This document shows, one piece after another, positions 44,045 through 54,985 of a stretch of DNA of 64,000 bases. A program made the translations under genes and the position numbers. Source of the DNA: Phlebiopsis flavidoalba (taxonomy: Eukaryota > Basidiomycota > Agaricomycetes > Polyporales > Phanerochaetaceae). Position 1 is the first letter of the stretch; every line of letters begins with the position of its first letter. The DNA lies in contig JAOCPU010000002.1 in the NCBI GenBank assembly GCA_035772785.1, forward strand, positions 1,302,001-1,366,000, given 5' to 3'. Below the pieces are notes generated by a model. That model did not search any database, was not told where the DNA came from, and worked only from the letters and a program-made list of their open reading frames with translations.

Positions 44045-45523
44045 TGATGTGGACGGTCCATGAACCTCGGACCTGGTACGTACGGTGGAAGTCCACCGAA
44101 GAAGTGGTCTGGCCGTCGGCTGACCGCACGCAAGGGAAACACACTCGGGCTCATACGGACACGCCGCGCTCTGGGCAATAAGTCGGGCTTGTGGGTGCTC
44201 GTTCGAAACGATCGGGGGGGGGGGGGGGACCTGCGGAGACTAGGTCAGTACCTAGTGAGGCGAACACAAAAGGACTAAAAGGCCCACGCCCCAACTTGCT
44301 CTCGTGGAAAGATCGAAGATCTTGCGATGCATGTCGCGGTGGCAGCGCAGAGCCAGATAGCGTTGTGTTGGGAGGTACTAGGATGATTTGAACGAGGCGT
44401 CTTTGTTTGACGATGTTACCACCCGGGCCTCGAGGTAGTAGAGGTGCTTGCCCTCGTTTAAGGTCCCAGAAGCCCATTCGGTGATTATCCGCCTGTTTTT
44501 TCCCCCTTAGCCATCCGGAGGCCAGGAGCGAAGGACGAGACAATATCATGAGCGAGACGATGAGATGGTGGTAACGTTACACCAGTGTGACCGTAGTGGT
44601 TGGTCTTCAGCTTTGAACTTGCTCCCCTAGCCTCCCAGACCTGACGTTACAAGAACAGCGTTAGACATTGTTTCATGACCCATAAGAGGAAGAATGTTGA
44701 TATATTGTTCCGATAGCCATGAATCGGAGGCTTATGAATCCATGATTCAATATCAACATTCCACATTCGCTGGCTATCCAGAGACAGCTGGGGGAATGCT
44801 CCACCTTGACGACCTTGTCCCCAACCGCAGGAGACAATGACAGGGGGTTCAGGACGTTTGGGAGAGAAGCGGACTAAGCGAGGAAAGACCCTAATCACAG
44901 CAAGCGTTCCAGCAACGTTTTTCATCCTCCGTGTCATGCAGAGACTCACCACTCGCTGTGGCCATCCTCCTTGATGTCATATACGTACTTGCACTCGCCG
45001 AGGGCCTGTTCCAGAGCTTGATGGTCCTGTCACGAGAACCGGAGAGACGATCTGAACCTGTTGATCGGCGCTGAAGCTGACGGACAGGACATCGGAGGTG
45101 TGGCCGACGAAGCGGCGGGTGGTCGACACACCAGGGTGTTGAGGTCCACCAGAGACGGAGCGGTGTGGTCCCAGGACGAAAAAGAGAGGGCGAACTGGTC
45201 GTCGGGAGGAAATAATACGACGTCAGAGACGAAGAATGGTTGTGCCCATCCGTGGAGGATGCAGTGTTGGGGTAGCCGTACTGCGTCCTCGACTTCGCGC
45301 GTCAATTGACCAGACGCATGATGGTCTTGAGTTGTCTATTTCGCAGTGTGCTCAATGACTTTCAGCAGGATCTGGACGCAGGCAGAGACTACAGTACCTC
45401 GCGAAGCGTTTGTCAAGATCATGTCCCGTGGTTCTCCGACGACGTGGCGATCGCGGTGATCCCCCAGCCCTTGTGTGGCCGCGCAAGAGAGCCGAGATAT
45501 ACGAGCAGCAGCAGCGATCGCAT
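44045..45523 (-). CDS. RACK1 / Cpc2, seven-bladed WD40 ribosome-associated protein
   Basis: G-beta-like scaffold on the 40S ribosomal subunit, linking translation to signalling. Blades in order: ISALLRGHT with a shifted VTAIATSSE-type strand (about 45500-45440); then CILHG-NHFVSDVVL, DDQFALS-SWDHTA..WDLNT (about 45270-45140). TSDVLSVSFSAD and a shifted [20 protein letters not shown] (about 45060-44990) come next, then RFSP..NPPVIVSCGWDK (about 44880-44815) before an intron at 44804-44641. VWEARG-SSKLKTNHYGHTG, LLASGG, WDLK-GKHLY, WLCAATAT and finally PECVSLA..ADGQT with VRVWTVH (about 44140-44045) follow. The closing VWTV is typical. Start codon 45523 needs a one-base correction to join the first blade. 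A 15-G run lies at 44214-44228, probably in an intron. Confidence 0.88.
44692..44761. repeat. Inverted repeat / three-way hairpin in a RACK1 intron
   Basis: Arms 44692-44707 and 44748-44761 are perfect complements over 14 bases with a TA bulge. On the minus (gene) strand the 40-base loop contains two smaller perfect hairpins, AATC-ATG-GATT and CCGAT-TCATGGCT-ATCGG, so the intron RNA could fold as a three-way junction. The host intron (44641-44804, about 164 bases) is about three times the usual length here. Confidence 0.6.
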
Positions 45524-46511
45524 GTTGTTTTGGGGCGTCGACGCGGACTCCGAGGCGCGGGTTCCGCGCGCGCTATTGCTGCGTTTCTGCTGCTCGACAC
45601 GGCCCCCGCTAGACAGTTCAGACGTTCCAAGCCTGCCGAGTGGCGCGTGACAGCCACCGTGACATGCGTGACGGACCCTCCCCCCCTTATCGCTACGTGA
45701 CAGTTATGCCCCAATTCGGACCGCTTGTACTAAACCGCGTTTGACCGCGTTCGCCCACCGTCGTCCACGAATGTTCAATGCTCGGCCTGTCGTTCTTAAA
45801 TGCATCTTCTACTTACTTAACCTAATCTTTATCTTCTTTCTTCTTTCCTACAAATGCTGTCTTCTTGACGATGCCTTGTAGAACGTCCCTTCGACGGACG
45901 ACTTGCTTATCTACGGAGGTCTACACGAGGATTCGTGCTTTCAGGACGCGATCAACGCGCGTCTCTGTCCCACAGCCGTGTCATTCAGGGCTACCGCAAC
46001 GCCTCTAGCTGGACTTAGTTATGGGAGTCAAATTTCTTGGTACTGCTTTTACATGATGCATTATCTTTATACCTCTGTTGCTAACTTTCAGAGGGCATCC
46101 TCTGGTCGGCCTATGAGTGACTAATTTCCACCAAGATCTCTGATTCTTTTTATGGACAAGCGTGCTTCCATGTGAACTCCAAAGCTAACTCCCATTCACC
46201 CAGGATATTCGCCATGTCACTTGATCAACGGAAGATTCGTCGTGTAGCTCTAACGTGTTATCTTTTCTTACCCCATGCTTATCGCAGAAGTACTCTAGTA
46301 ATGAAATTCAATCTTTGATCTTTTGACGGCTAGGGAAAGGCCCATGCATCTAGTACTATGCCCACGGTGTGCTCGCCCACTTGATACGCCTCTGTCCTTC
46401 CGCGAAACTCACTTACTCACCACTGCAACACCACCGCAGGAATGTCTCGGCAAGACGCACGAAACCGCACTGAGGCAAAAGTCCTGTTATTCAGATGAGG
46501 TGACAGTACAA
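45524..46511. other. No gene recognised; divergent 5' flanks
   Basis: Lies between the divergently transcribed RACK1 and nucleoside hydrolase genes. It holds pyrimidine-rich stretches (about 45800-45860), consistent with a promoter region, and no protein-like frame that I can support. Confidence 0.35.
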
Positions 46512-48320
46512 TGTATGTCCGCGCGGCTTTGTGTCTAACTGACACGGCCACTCTACAAAGTACCGACACCGACCCTGGGCGTGGATGATATCGTTCGCCG
46601 ATGTAAATATGACGCGTTCGATTGCCGACGCGACTCCTTCTTCGTGTCTGACTTGGTCTTTCTTTTTTGAGTCTGCTGGCCTTTGGCTTCGCACCTGAGC
46701 TCGATGTCAAAGCTAGTCATCATATACTTTCGGTACGGGCTTTTCGACAAGAGTTCGTGTTAGTAAGCTGACGAGTCATACGTTCAGTGGCAACACCGAC
46801 GTTGATGCAAGCCATAGTCAGTGGTCGTGCGGAACTCTACTTTGACGTGATACTCACTGACTTGAAGCCTGAACATACTCAAGCTACTCAAGGCGCTCAC
46901 ATTGCAGTTCAAGAGCGAGACCCACAGTCGCGCTGCCCGTTTTCCCTAATCTCTCACCCTCACACCAAGATCATTCTTGCCAACGGTACAAACGGACCAC
47001 TTGAAGGGGAATTGCCCAGAACAGCGCACAGTACTTTCATGGACGGTCAGTCACGTCGCCATGCTAGTAAAAATGTATTCTGAAGGGCCGAACCGAATTA
47101 TAGGGATGGACTTGGCGAGATGGACAAGAGACATCCCGAGCCCTGAACGTCGATACTATGGACCCGACGCATATCCTAACTTGGAGTTCTCCAATAAACC
47201 AGGTGTCGAGGTTGCGCTGGACCTCATCACCTCTGAGGCTCCCAGAAGCTTGACCTACATCGTCCTCGGTCCTCTCACAACATTTGCTCAAGCTGATACG
47301 CCAGCACGGTGATGTAGTCCAACAATCGACTCGGACAAGTCGATGTGTTGCATGGGCGGAAAACCTAGACGTGCCCGGAAACACCAGCGCCGTCCGCCGA
47401 GTGTAAGCTCTCTCAAAAAATCCCCACCTGAAATCATGCTCACCGCCTACCAGTCAACTTCTTCGCGGACCCCACCTTTGCCGTCAAAGAGCTGCTCGAG
47501 CCCTCACCCTCCGGCGACGAAACCATTCCGCTCGCCCCGCTTCCTCCTCGTCTTCCCGCTAGACGTCCACGACCCCACACGGAGATCCCCTTCCCACTAA
47601 ACTACCACACACACGTCGACCGCGCGTTCGTGGACACGACGCAGCCGTCCGCGGCGGCGGGCAAGGCGCCGCTCGTGCACTTTACGAGCGCGTTCCTCGA
47701 TGCGCACGCGCGAGGTGATGCTGCTGTTCGGCAAGGACGCGATGGAGCTGCACGATATCGTCGCGGCTGTGGTGTGCGGTGGAGAAACCCGCCGCGCGGC
47801 GACGCGGAGATGGCGGGCGCGGCTGGGGTCGGTGTTGAGTGCGCGGTGGAGGGCGGTTCGGCGGGCATTTTCAGGTGGAGCGGTGAGGGGTCGCGTCTCT
47901 TTCTTCCGTCTTTTCTAGGCTAACGCGGTATCGAATGTCCGTAGGTACGGAGAGATCACGCGCGGGATGCTCGTCGTCGACCGGCGCGAGGATTGATGGG
48001 CGCGTACGACCCCGGTGCGAACCGCGCCGCCGTGCAGGTCCGAAAACGTCGAGAAGAACATGTTTTGCCTTGGGCGGCGTCCTGGAGTCGAACGCCGTGC
48101 CCGCGCAGCATCGAGGTCGAGGCGCCCCCTGCGGTGCCGAAAAAGAATGCCGAGGGCGGGTGTGCCTGTCGTGACTGCCACCCCCTGGGCCTGTGCAGTG
48201 CTGTCCTCGATCTGCTGTTTACTCGCGTTAATTGGGGCTCGGTTCAGCGGTGGCGTAGGACCGAGTCGCAAGAAGGCTCGGGTACCAGGGCACCACGCCA
48301 CGCTGTTGGATAGAGGATAA
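46512..48320 (+). CDS. Inosine-uridine preferring nucleoside hydrolase (IUNH family)
   Basis: Hydrolyses the N-glycosidic bond of purine/pyrimidine nucleosides for salvage. The calcium-binding signature TDTDPGVDDIV is at about 46562-46594, with one extra base splitting it near 46580. Then LLAF..ELDVKA and GNTDVDAS (about 46788-46811). Next come TKIILANGTNGPLEGELP (about 46967-47020), the NLEFSNKPGVEVALDLITSE block (about 47180-47240) and SLTYIVLGPLTTFA. After an intron, FADP-FAVKELLEPSPSGDE reads in mixed frames at about 47455-47530. Near the end are THVDRAFVDTTQPSAAAGKA (about 47610-47670), REVMLLFGKDAMELHDIVA, RYGEITRGMLVVDRRED (about 47945-47995), GAYDPGAN and VEVEAPPAVP. The start codon is uncertain (46512 or 46516, or an upstream exon). 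Many one-base shifts. Confidence 0.8.
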
Positions 48321-48439
48321 GAAACGGTGAATCAGGAATGCGCTGTAGTGTAACAATGTATTGGGATAGTCGTAAACAAGTCGTGGATGGTATATCACAT
48401 CTACACTCTGTCGATGTACGTCGACACAGACAGCTTCTT

Positions 48440-50470
48440 CTCGTCCACGGACGCCCTCGTTCGACCCGATCGGCGTCGCGGCTGCTCTCGCCGGTGTGGT
48501 CCTCAATCTCGTGTCTCCGCTCGACGATCTCGTCCTTGGGCTTGAAGCGGAATCCGCCGGCTACTATGCTCTGGTGAATGACGATACCACTATGGAACCA
48601 CATTAGCACTGAACAAAGTCATTTTGTGAAATCAGACTTACACTGCGCGTAGACGGTCAATGGCGACGTATCGCAGTGAACGGCACGACATACGACAGGG
48701 ACGAGGTGTTACGGATTCGCAATCTGAGCCCTGCGCGGGCGGGTACCACCGCGCCGCCTCCGACGCCCACTGACGATGAGGCCGGAGCCCTTCTTGGTGT
48801 GATTGCCGAGCTGCTTCGTGCCGAGCGTGAAGACGACGGTGGTAGCAGATCGACTCGAAGAAGAAGAGCGCGAAGAGGCAGCCGTATGCCCGCTTTGCCC
48901 GCCGCGAAGGCGGTGGCCATGGCGAAGACGGAGCAGGCGACGCCGTAGAAGGAGAGTAGCAGCAGCGGGGTCGATGAAGTTTGAGTAGGACGACGCCGAC
49001 GAATCTGGAAGAGAATTAGTCGAAGTGTTATTGAGTGTAAGGTGAAGCACGAACCGTCCGACGGTGAATGTGATTTGGCAGTACTAGGAGAAACAGCTGA
49101 CTGGCCGTCGACTTGGATATGCCAATGTTCTGGTCCACAATGTAGTTGACAGTGAACGCCCGCGACTCCGACTTGAGCTCCGCTAGGCCACGTTAGCCAG
49201 CAACTCTAATTCGCATTTTTGAACCAAACTCACGTCATAAGCTGTTTGGGCAACAAAGCCAAAGATACAGCGGCGGTACTGCTTCCAGATGGCTCTTCGT
49301 TCTGATGATTAAGCCCCTACTGCGCCTCCGACCTGGCATTTCCTCCGCGGAGGGCATCCTGGCCGATCTCGGGCAAGTCACAGAAGCTACAGGGGAGGTT
49401 CCTGTTAGGTTATAGGCCATAAATCTCAAACGGGTGTACGCACTAGAAGAGGATGTTTAGGACGAGACCGAGTCCTGCGACGGCAAGGTATACCCTACAT
49501 ATAAAATGAGTGACAAGACCATGTCGACAAACTTGGATGCTTACCACTGCACCGTGTCGAGGGACGTCGCATTCTTGCCGGTAAAGAACCACCTAGACGC
49601 AATCATCGGGCCCGCGAAACTCGCACAAACGCCCTGGAAGCCCTGACTAAAGTGAGGCGCGCCCCCCCGTACCGGCCCGAGGTTACTTTTCCGACCCGAA
49701 AGCACGGCGATTTGTACGATGTTGGCAGCGCGACCTCCGCAGCCGGTCGATAGATCACACCCCCCTCCGCGAGGCCGCAGCCACGATGACGAACGTGCAG
49801 CCAACAAAACCGCCGTACTTCTCGAACTTGGGGTGGTTTTGGCCGTCACGGCCAGAAGAAGATGGCGCCTGCGCGCGGGGGGCAATCATCAGTCATGGGT
49901 GGGGGTGTGGGGCTGGCCGGGGCGGTGCGCACCGAGGGAGTAGAGCGTAAGGCCAAAGTGGATGCCTTTCTTGTAGCCGTAGCGGGTCATCTGAACAGGG
50001 TTAGACGGCGGGTGAGGTCATTGACCGGCGTGCGCACCAGCATGCCCGCGAAGGGGGCCCAGACAAAGTAAGCTCCCTGGTGTCCGTTAGAGCGGGCGCG
50101 GGGCGCGTGGGAAGCGGGGAGGCTTTCACAAAGTACGCGAGCTGCAGGAGCGTGCTCTGCAGCTTGGAGATGCCGAACACGGTCTGGATAGTGCGAGTTG
50201 TGAGGGACGTCGAGAAGCTGCGGCCGCGAACAGTTTTTTTTTTTTTTTAGAGTGATGTCTTATGCGTTGATGACCAGATCCTGTTGCCCCGATCAGGGAC
50301 GTACCGCCGTAGGCAAAGCCCCATGTGAAGAACAGCGACGTGACCAGCGCAAAGGCGTATGCCCAGCGGGCGCGGAGAGTTCGCTCGCTTGTTCGCGGTG
50401 GTGAGCAAACGCGCGCGGGGAGCACGAGGCAGTCCCGAGGACTCGTACCAGTAGTACCGGTGACAGCCAT
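48440..50470 (-). CDS. FucP-type MFS sugar permease
   Basis: Twelve-helix major facilitator of the L-fucose/glucose/galactose permease group, importing sugar with protons. ATG 50470 starts MAVTGTTGTSPR; helix 1 is WAYAFALVTSLFFTWGFAYG (about 50380-50320). After an intron with a 15-T run (50234-50248 on plus) come ISKLQSTLLQLAYF (about 50180-50130, shifted), YKKGIHFGLTLYSLG (about 49975-49925), VIAAGL-type and LSQGFQGVCASF (about 49660-49610), SRWFFTGKNATSLDTVQW, VYLAVAGLGLVLNILF (about 49500-49445), PEIGQDALRG, ESHLEAVPPLYLW and VDQNIGISKSTASQLF (about 49135-49080). FIDPA, MATAFAAGKAG, CVFTLGTKQLGNHTKKGSGL and SLSYVVP (about 48700) close the core; the cytosolic tail is GGFRFKPKDEI (about 48545). 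Introns and frame shifts split most helices. The 3' end is approximate. Confidence 0.78.
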
Positions 50471-51249
50471 GGTGGGGAACAGAGTCCCATCCCACTCTGA
50501 CTCGCCAACTAAATAGGCGGGCCAGAATGGAGTTAAGGGCATCAAGAACCCCGTGGGGGGAGAGAGTGTATGATGGGATGCTTCACGAGGGTGGGGAGCC
50601 GATGATGGGGGCGGACCAATGGCCCCGGCGAGGGTTCTGGGGATGGGGTGTGACCTCTCGTTGATGCGAGCGGCGCGGGCGGGAGAAAAGGTTTGGGACA
50701 GCTGCAGTCGCGGGCTCGCAGGGCGTGTCGCTGCGAGCCTCTGCGGGGATGCGGGCGCCCCCCCCCCCCCGGTCGCAGCGCGCTAGCCGCCCAATATACG
50801 GGTCGGAAGCAGATCGGCAGGCACGGCTTCTCTCGAGTATTATGACCGCCTTCCACTCCAAGTGACTCGAGCCCCAGACATCGATTCCCGCCGGGAAATG
50901 TGAACAACGAGCCGCAAAAGCAATGACAATGACGTCGGCGTCGTGCGCGTGTCCCGCCGCCCATCGAATGCGAGGTCGCGCTTTTGGGGTCGGTATCGAG
51001 GGCTGCTGCGATGCGCGGCGCAAAAACGTCAGCCACGACGTCTAATCATCTTTTTTAAAAGAACAAGTTTGCATTGTAGAAAAACTCACAAAAGACCATC
51101 AAACCCCGTGGACGTTCTTGTGAGCAAGCGGAGTGCAGCGACGCAGTTGAGTGTGTTGGACGTCGCAAAACAGAGTGTGGGGTGCGGTCCGCAATCAACA
51201 AACACCTGCCTTATCCGGCGCATATATTGATGCGCGATCGCTCCCATGA
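50471..51249. other. No gene recognised; divergent 5' flanks
   Basis: GC-rich sequence between the transporter (minus) and the next plus-strand gene. Open frames on both strands are mirror shadows. A 13-C run lies at 50758-50770. Confidence 0.3.
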
Positions 51250-52400
51250 CTTGGGCGTCTAGCCTCTATCAATATCGACTTTCGCAGAACGGCGGACTTG
51301 CTCCTGCAGTCAATGATGTCGCAGCAAAATCAGGATCTTTCCCGTTTTCTTGGCGGTTAAGATTGTCCATGTTTCGAGAGTCCCTTGCAACGGGCATATG
51401 GCTAGACTGACAAACAGGACAGGTATTCCCGCCGTCAAAGCCCGCTATCCGGGCGAGGGCAGGCGCAAGTGGCGTCTGCGCGTCGACAGAGCAGTTCTGG
51501 GCTCTCTACGCCTGAGGAGAAACAGGCCTACGCAGCCGTACGTGCGCCCCAATTCCGAAATCGCGTCGTGCACTCAATACAAAAGTTTTTTTTTTCTTCT
51601 CTTCGATATCTAGGCACCGCCCGTGCCTGCACCAGAAGCAGACGACGCGCCCTATTCGACGGACGATGACCCGCACGACGCCGTCTCGATCGACGCCCCG
51701 GGAATTTTGGGCGTCGTCGTGCGCACAGACTACGCCGACGACGCGGCGTGGGCGCGCGTTCTGCGCGAAGCTCCGTGCCGCAGAGGCCGGAGTACGCCGC
51801 GCCGCCGGACGGAGCTATGGACGTCGACGCGCGCGCGGACGGAGACACAATGCACAATAACGAGAGCGAAGACGCGGAGGAGGACCGAGGACGAGGATGA
51901 TGCGGACGCGCCGATCTATCCATGTCCTCGACGACCCCTCCCAGCGAAGCGTGCTCGAGGGCCTCTCGAAACCTCGGCGCGCTGCGCCTGCTCAACGACG
52001 TCGACGTGCGCCGCGCGCCCGGTGCCCCCCACATTGGCACCAAAGCGCCTCAAGCCCGCGAAACCGGCTCGTGGACACGCACGGCTGGCAGGAGGTGTAC
52101 GCGGGCAAGCTGCTGTGGGTGTACGACGCGCGGTCGAACGGGGACTGTGCGTGCGGCTCGTGAGCGCGGCGGGCGCGCCGCTGTACGGCACCGGCGACGT
52201 GAGTCCTCCTTCTGCCCGTGTGCGGCGCGTGCTGATGGGATGGGGCGCAGCGCGGACAGCTGGCGCGCGCGCGTGAGCCATGTTTGTGAGCTGCAGGTGG
52301 GCCTCGCGGCGGGCGCGCTGACGATCGATTTTGGGGCATGGATAGGTGGGATTATGCGGAGCGTGTGCGCAATATGGAGGAGGCGGAGCGGGGCGTGTAA
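51250..52400 (+). CDS. Conserved-looking protein of unknown function
   Basis: Several frames join to a coherent protein: FRES-ATG.. (about 51366), EKQAYAAVRAPQFRNRVVHS (about 51513-51575), then an intron with a T-run ending TAG at 51614 and VPAPEADDAPYSTDDDPHDA. GILGVVVRTDYADDAAWARF (about 51701-51760) and an acidic linker follow. Then come NLGALRLLNDVDVRRAP (about 51970-52020), RLVDTHGWQEVYAGKLLWVYDARSNG (about 52065-52140), CAVRLVSAAGAPLYGTGD, an intron, VSHVCELQVGLAAGALTIDF (about 52273-52335) and WDYAERVRNMEEAE. The pattern of hydrophobic strands separated by acidic linkers is convincing coding sequence, but I cannot name the family. Frames shift about five times. Confidence 0.5.
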
Positions 52401-52479
52401 GAGTCACGATGCGCCTACGTTTGCAATATATATTCGTGACATGGGTATCTAGCGAGATAGCAGGATAAATAGCGACGAA

Positions 52480-53749
52480 ACCAAGCGAGGACGAGCGGAG
52501 ATGACGACTAGTGTACTCGATACAGTGGAGACAGCAGAGGAGAGAGGGTCATAATTCCAGCAACAGCAAGAAAAGAGGCAGACAAGAAGGCATGCGAGTG
52601 TCTGTTCATCATCCACGGCATATGAAAGGCGCCCCGGGGACTCAACGCGTCCGCATGGGGACTGTCCTCGCGCATCTCCATCGGCGTGTCCTCCGCACCC
52701 GAGGACGACGCCGTCGAAGCGCACCTCGGACGTGCGGGGCGACATGCGCGCGGGGAGGTGCCGGCTGGGGCCCGCATGGCGGTGGTGGTGGTGGTGGTGG
52801 TGCCGTGCGCGGGGGGCGGCATCGTCGTCGACGAGCTCGTCCTCCTCCTCGTCCTCCTGCGCGCCGAGGTCGCGGCTGTCAAAGTAGCCCCACGCGCTCT
52901 CGATCGATCGTTGTAGCCCGCGTACGGCATGCGGCTCGTGAGCGGCGCCTGGAGGCGCGGCGGGCGAGGTCGAGAGCGAGGTCGAGGAGGACGCGGAGGA
53001 CGAGGGCACGGAGGGCTGCCGCGGCGCGCGTCCCCGTGCGGCGGCGCGTGCAGCGCCGCGAACTCGCGCCGGGTGTCCAGGCTCGCGCTCGGCACGTGCA
53101 GCGGCGGCGGCGTCAGCTGGTGCCCGTGGAAGAGTGACTGCTGCTGGTGCCGGCTGGGGTGCAGCGCTGCCCGCGGCGGCGAACTGGCGACCTGGGTACA
53201 CGGCGTTGGGCGGGGGCAGGACGACGGACTCGTTTGTGTGCGACGGGCGTATGGGTGCGAGCTCGGGGCCGTTGACGGACGGGAGTTCGGACGACAGTGG
53301 GGGCAGCGGCGGCTGGAGGTTGTGTGTCTGCAGCTGGGCCTGTGTGAGGGCGTGCACCTGGGCGGCGGACTGGGACTGGTGGTGCTCGGTAAACGTGAGC
53401 TGCTGAAAGCGTGCGAGGCAGGCCGCGGCGTCGGTGAGCCGGTGCATGAGCTCCGAGGACGCGGTGACCTGTGCAGGGAGAACGCGATGCGCGGGGTCAG
53501 TAGTAGGGCGTCGCGGAGTGAGTACGCGGCACGCACGACCTCTGGACTGGGACTCATGGAGCCCGGGGCAGTGGCCCTGAGACGCAGCAGCTCAATCTCC
53601 TTCCTCAGCCGCACGTTCTCCTCCTCTGCTCGCCGGGCGCGGTCTTCGAGGTCGGCGACATACTGGGCTTTCGGGCGCGGTAGTCGCGCTGCTGGAGGAG
53701 GGGCGCGCGAAGGCGGGATGGTGAGATCCTTTCTTCGTCCGCGGGTCAT
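52480..53749 (-). CDS. bZIP transcription factor
   Basis: Starts MTRGRRKDLTIPPSRA at 53749. A one-base shift leads into a basic region rich in R/K (expected ALLQQRDYRARKAQYVA, readable across two frames at about 53705-53660). The leucine-zipper heptads DLEDRARRAEEENVRLRKEI and ELLRLRA (about 53660-53580) follow. Downstream are SPEVVRAAYSLRDALLLTP (about 53552-53496), an intron, and LMHRLTDAAACLARFQQLTF (about 53450-53390). A Pro/Ala-rich region follows, then YFDSRDLGAQEDEEEDELVDDD (about 52890-52820), a His run and MSPRTSEVRFDGV (about 52740-52700). Such factors bind DNA as dimers. A second, purely Ser/Pro/Arg-rich frame parallel to the last two thirds is a shadow. The stop position is uncertain. 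Confidence 0.75.
52781..52802. repeat. (GGT)n microsatellite encoding a His tract
   Basis: About seven GGT units; on the minus strand they encode seven consecutive His in the bZIP gene. Slippage-prone and likely length-variable. Confidence 0.85.
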
Positions 53750-54985
53750 GGCACTGGCAGGCTCGCGTGATGCGGGGGTGGGTCGCAGTAGACGATCGTT
53801 CGATCGGGGCTCGGCGGCGGGGGCTGGGACGTCGAGGCCGTCGCTTGGGGCGACGTACGCGCAGCGGGGGGCAGACGGCGGGCAGAGAGGAAAGGGTATG
53901 TGTGTGGAAATAGTGGCTTGCGCCGTATGTAAATTGGGTGGCCTCGGCGGGATGTGCATACCTGATGCAGGCGGGCGGCTGGCTGGCTCTGGCTCTCGGC
54001 GCAGACTCAGAGCCCTGCAGCCAGGGCGAGATGAGATCATTTCGTTGTGAATTTGAATATTGCGTGGACCGCTTTGCGGGGGAAAGACGACGCTCGCCCC
54101 GCTCCCCTGCCACACGCCGTCTTCTCGGGTGCTCGTCGGTCAGCGCGGCGGTCAGCCTCGGGCACGCTGCGGCCACCTCCTCGCTCGCATCCTCGCGTCG
54201 GCCCACTCTCGACGACGCAGCGGCCATCGCCCTGTGTTCTTCCGACCCTAGATTCTCTATTTGCACACAGGGCCCAGCGGTCTCCACCCCCGCAATAGAC
54301 TCGCGCGGGTGCAACTCAATGCCACCACGCTTCTGCCTCTGCATCACTCGTATTCAGGGAAGGCCCAAGGCGACACACATGCTTCTCCGCCCCGCGACGA
54401 AAACGCGCCGTGGCGGTAAGCTGCAGCCCAGCTACACTTATACAGCGCACATCCGCGCCATTCCGCCTCGCATGACGCACAGGACTTTCTACGCCATTCA
54501 CGCGTCGGACTGTATGCGCGCGCCGCTTCGTGCTATTGCCCAGTCACAGTCTATCTAGACGCGTTTCGTTCCCGCTGGTCTCAAAGAGAGGCATAACACT
54601 GCGCCTCACCACTGCTCGCCATGCACTGTCTCCAAGGGGGGTGTGAAACGCGCGGCGGTCCACCAGTCTCTTGCCTGCCTGCCGACCCGCACAAATCCCA
54701 CAGGATCTCCGAGACCAAGATCTCACGCCTGCTCGTCCGCACTCGGAAATTTTGCCAGAGGCGGGGCCTCGAATACGACACATGCCTAGTTTGGAAGGTG
54801 TCCGTTTTGGGTGAGCCAGTCTGTCTTCGATTACCGTTCGCTTTCGGTCACGACGAGGTACTTAAACCTCGTCGCGCTCACGGTTCGTTTTCTCCAACGT
54901 CCACCTCGACGTGTCTGTTTTTTTCTCCGATTTTCTCTCTCATTTACCCCACGTTCGCTACCTCACGATCTTTCACGACTCGAAA
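53750..54985. other. No gene recognised; divergent 5' flanks
   Basis: Lies between the bZIP gene (minus) and the secreted-protein gene (plus). Long open frames on both strands are explained by high GC content and mirror each other. The last ~150 bases are a pyrimidine-rich leader for the gene starting at 54986. Confidence 0.35.

Noticed and set aside
44214..44228. 15-G run as a regulatory or G-quadruplex element
   Set aside because: It lies in a probable RACK1 intron, and similar C and T runs (12968-12978, 50758-50770, 50234-50248) occur elsewhere; run length in this kind of sequence is unreliable.
44641..44804. C/D-box snoRNA (U24-like) in the RACK1 intron
   Set aside because: No box C (RTGATGA) and box D (CTGA) pair could be found near the ends of the inverted repeat on either strand, so the snoRNA call is not supported.
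52508..54115. The longest open frame of the window (535 codons, minus strand) as a single gene
   Set aside because: Only its part around 53749-53580 follows the bZIP protein; the remainder is Ser/Pro/Arg/Thr-rich shadow of the real frame in GC-rich DNA, and the first 120 codons precede the bZIP start.
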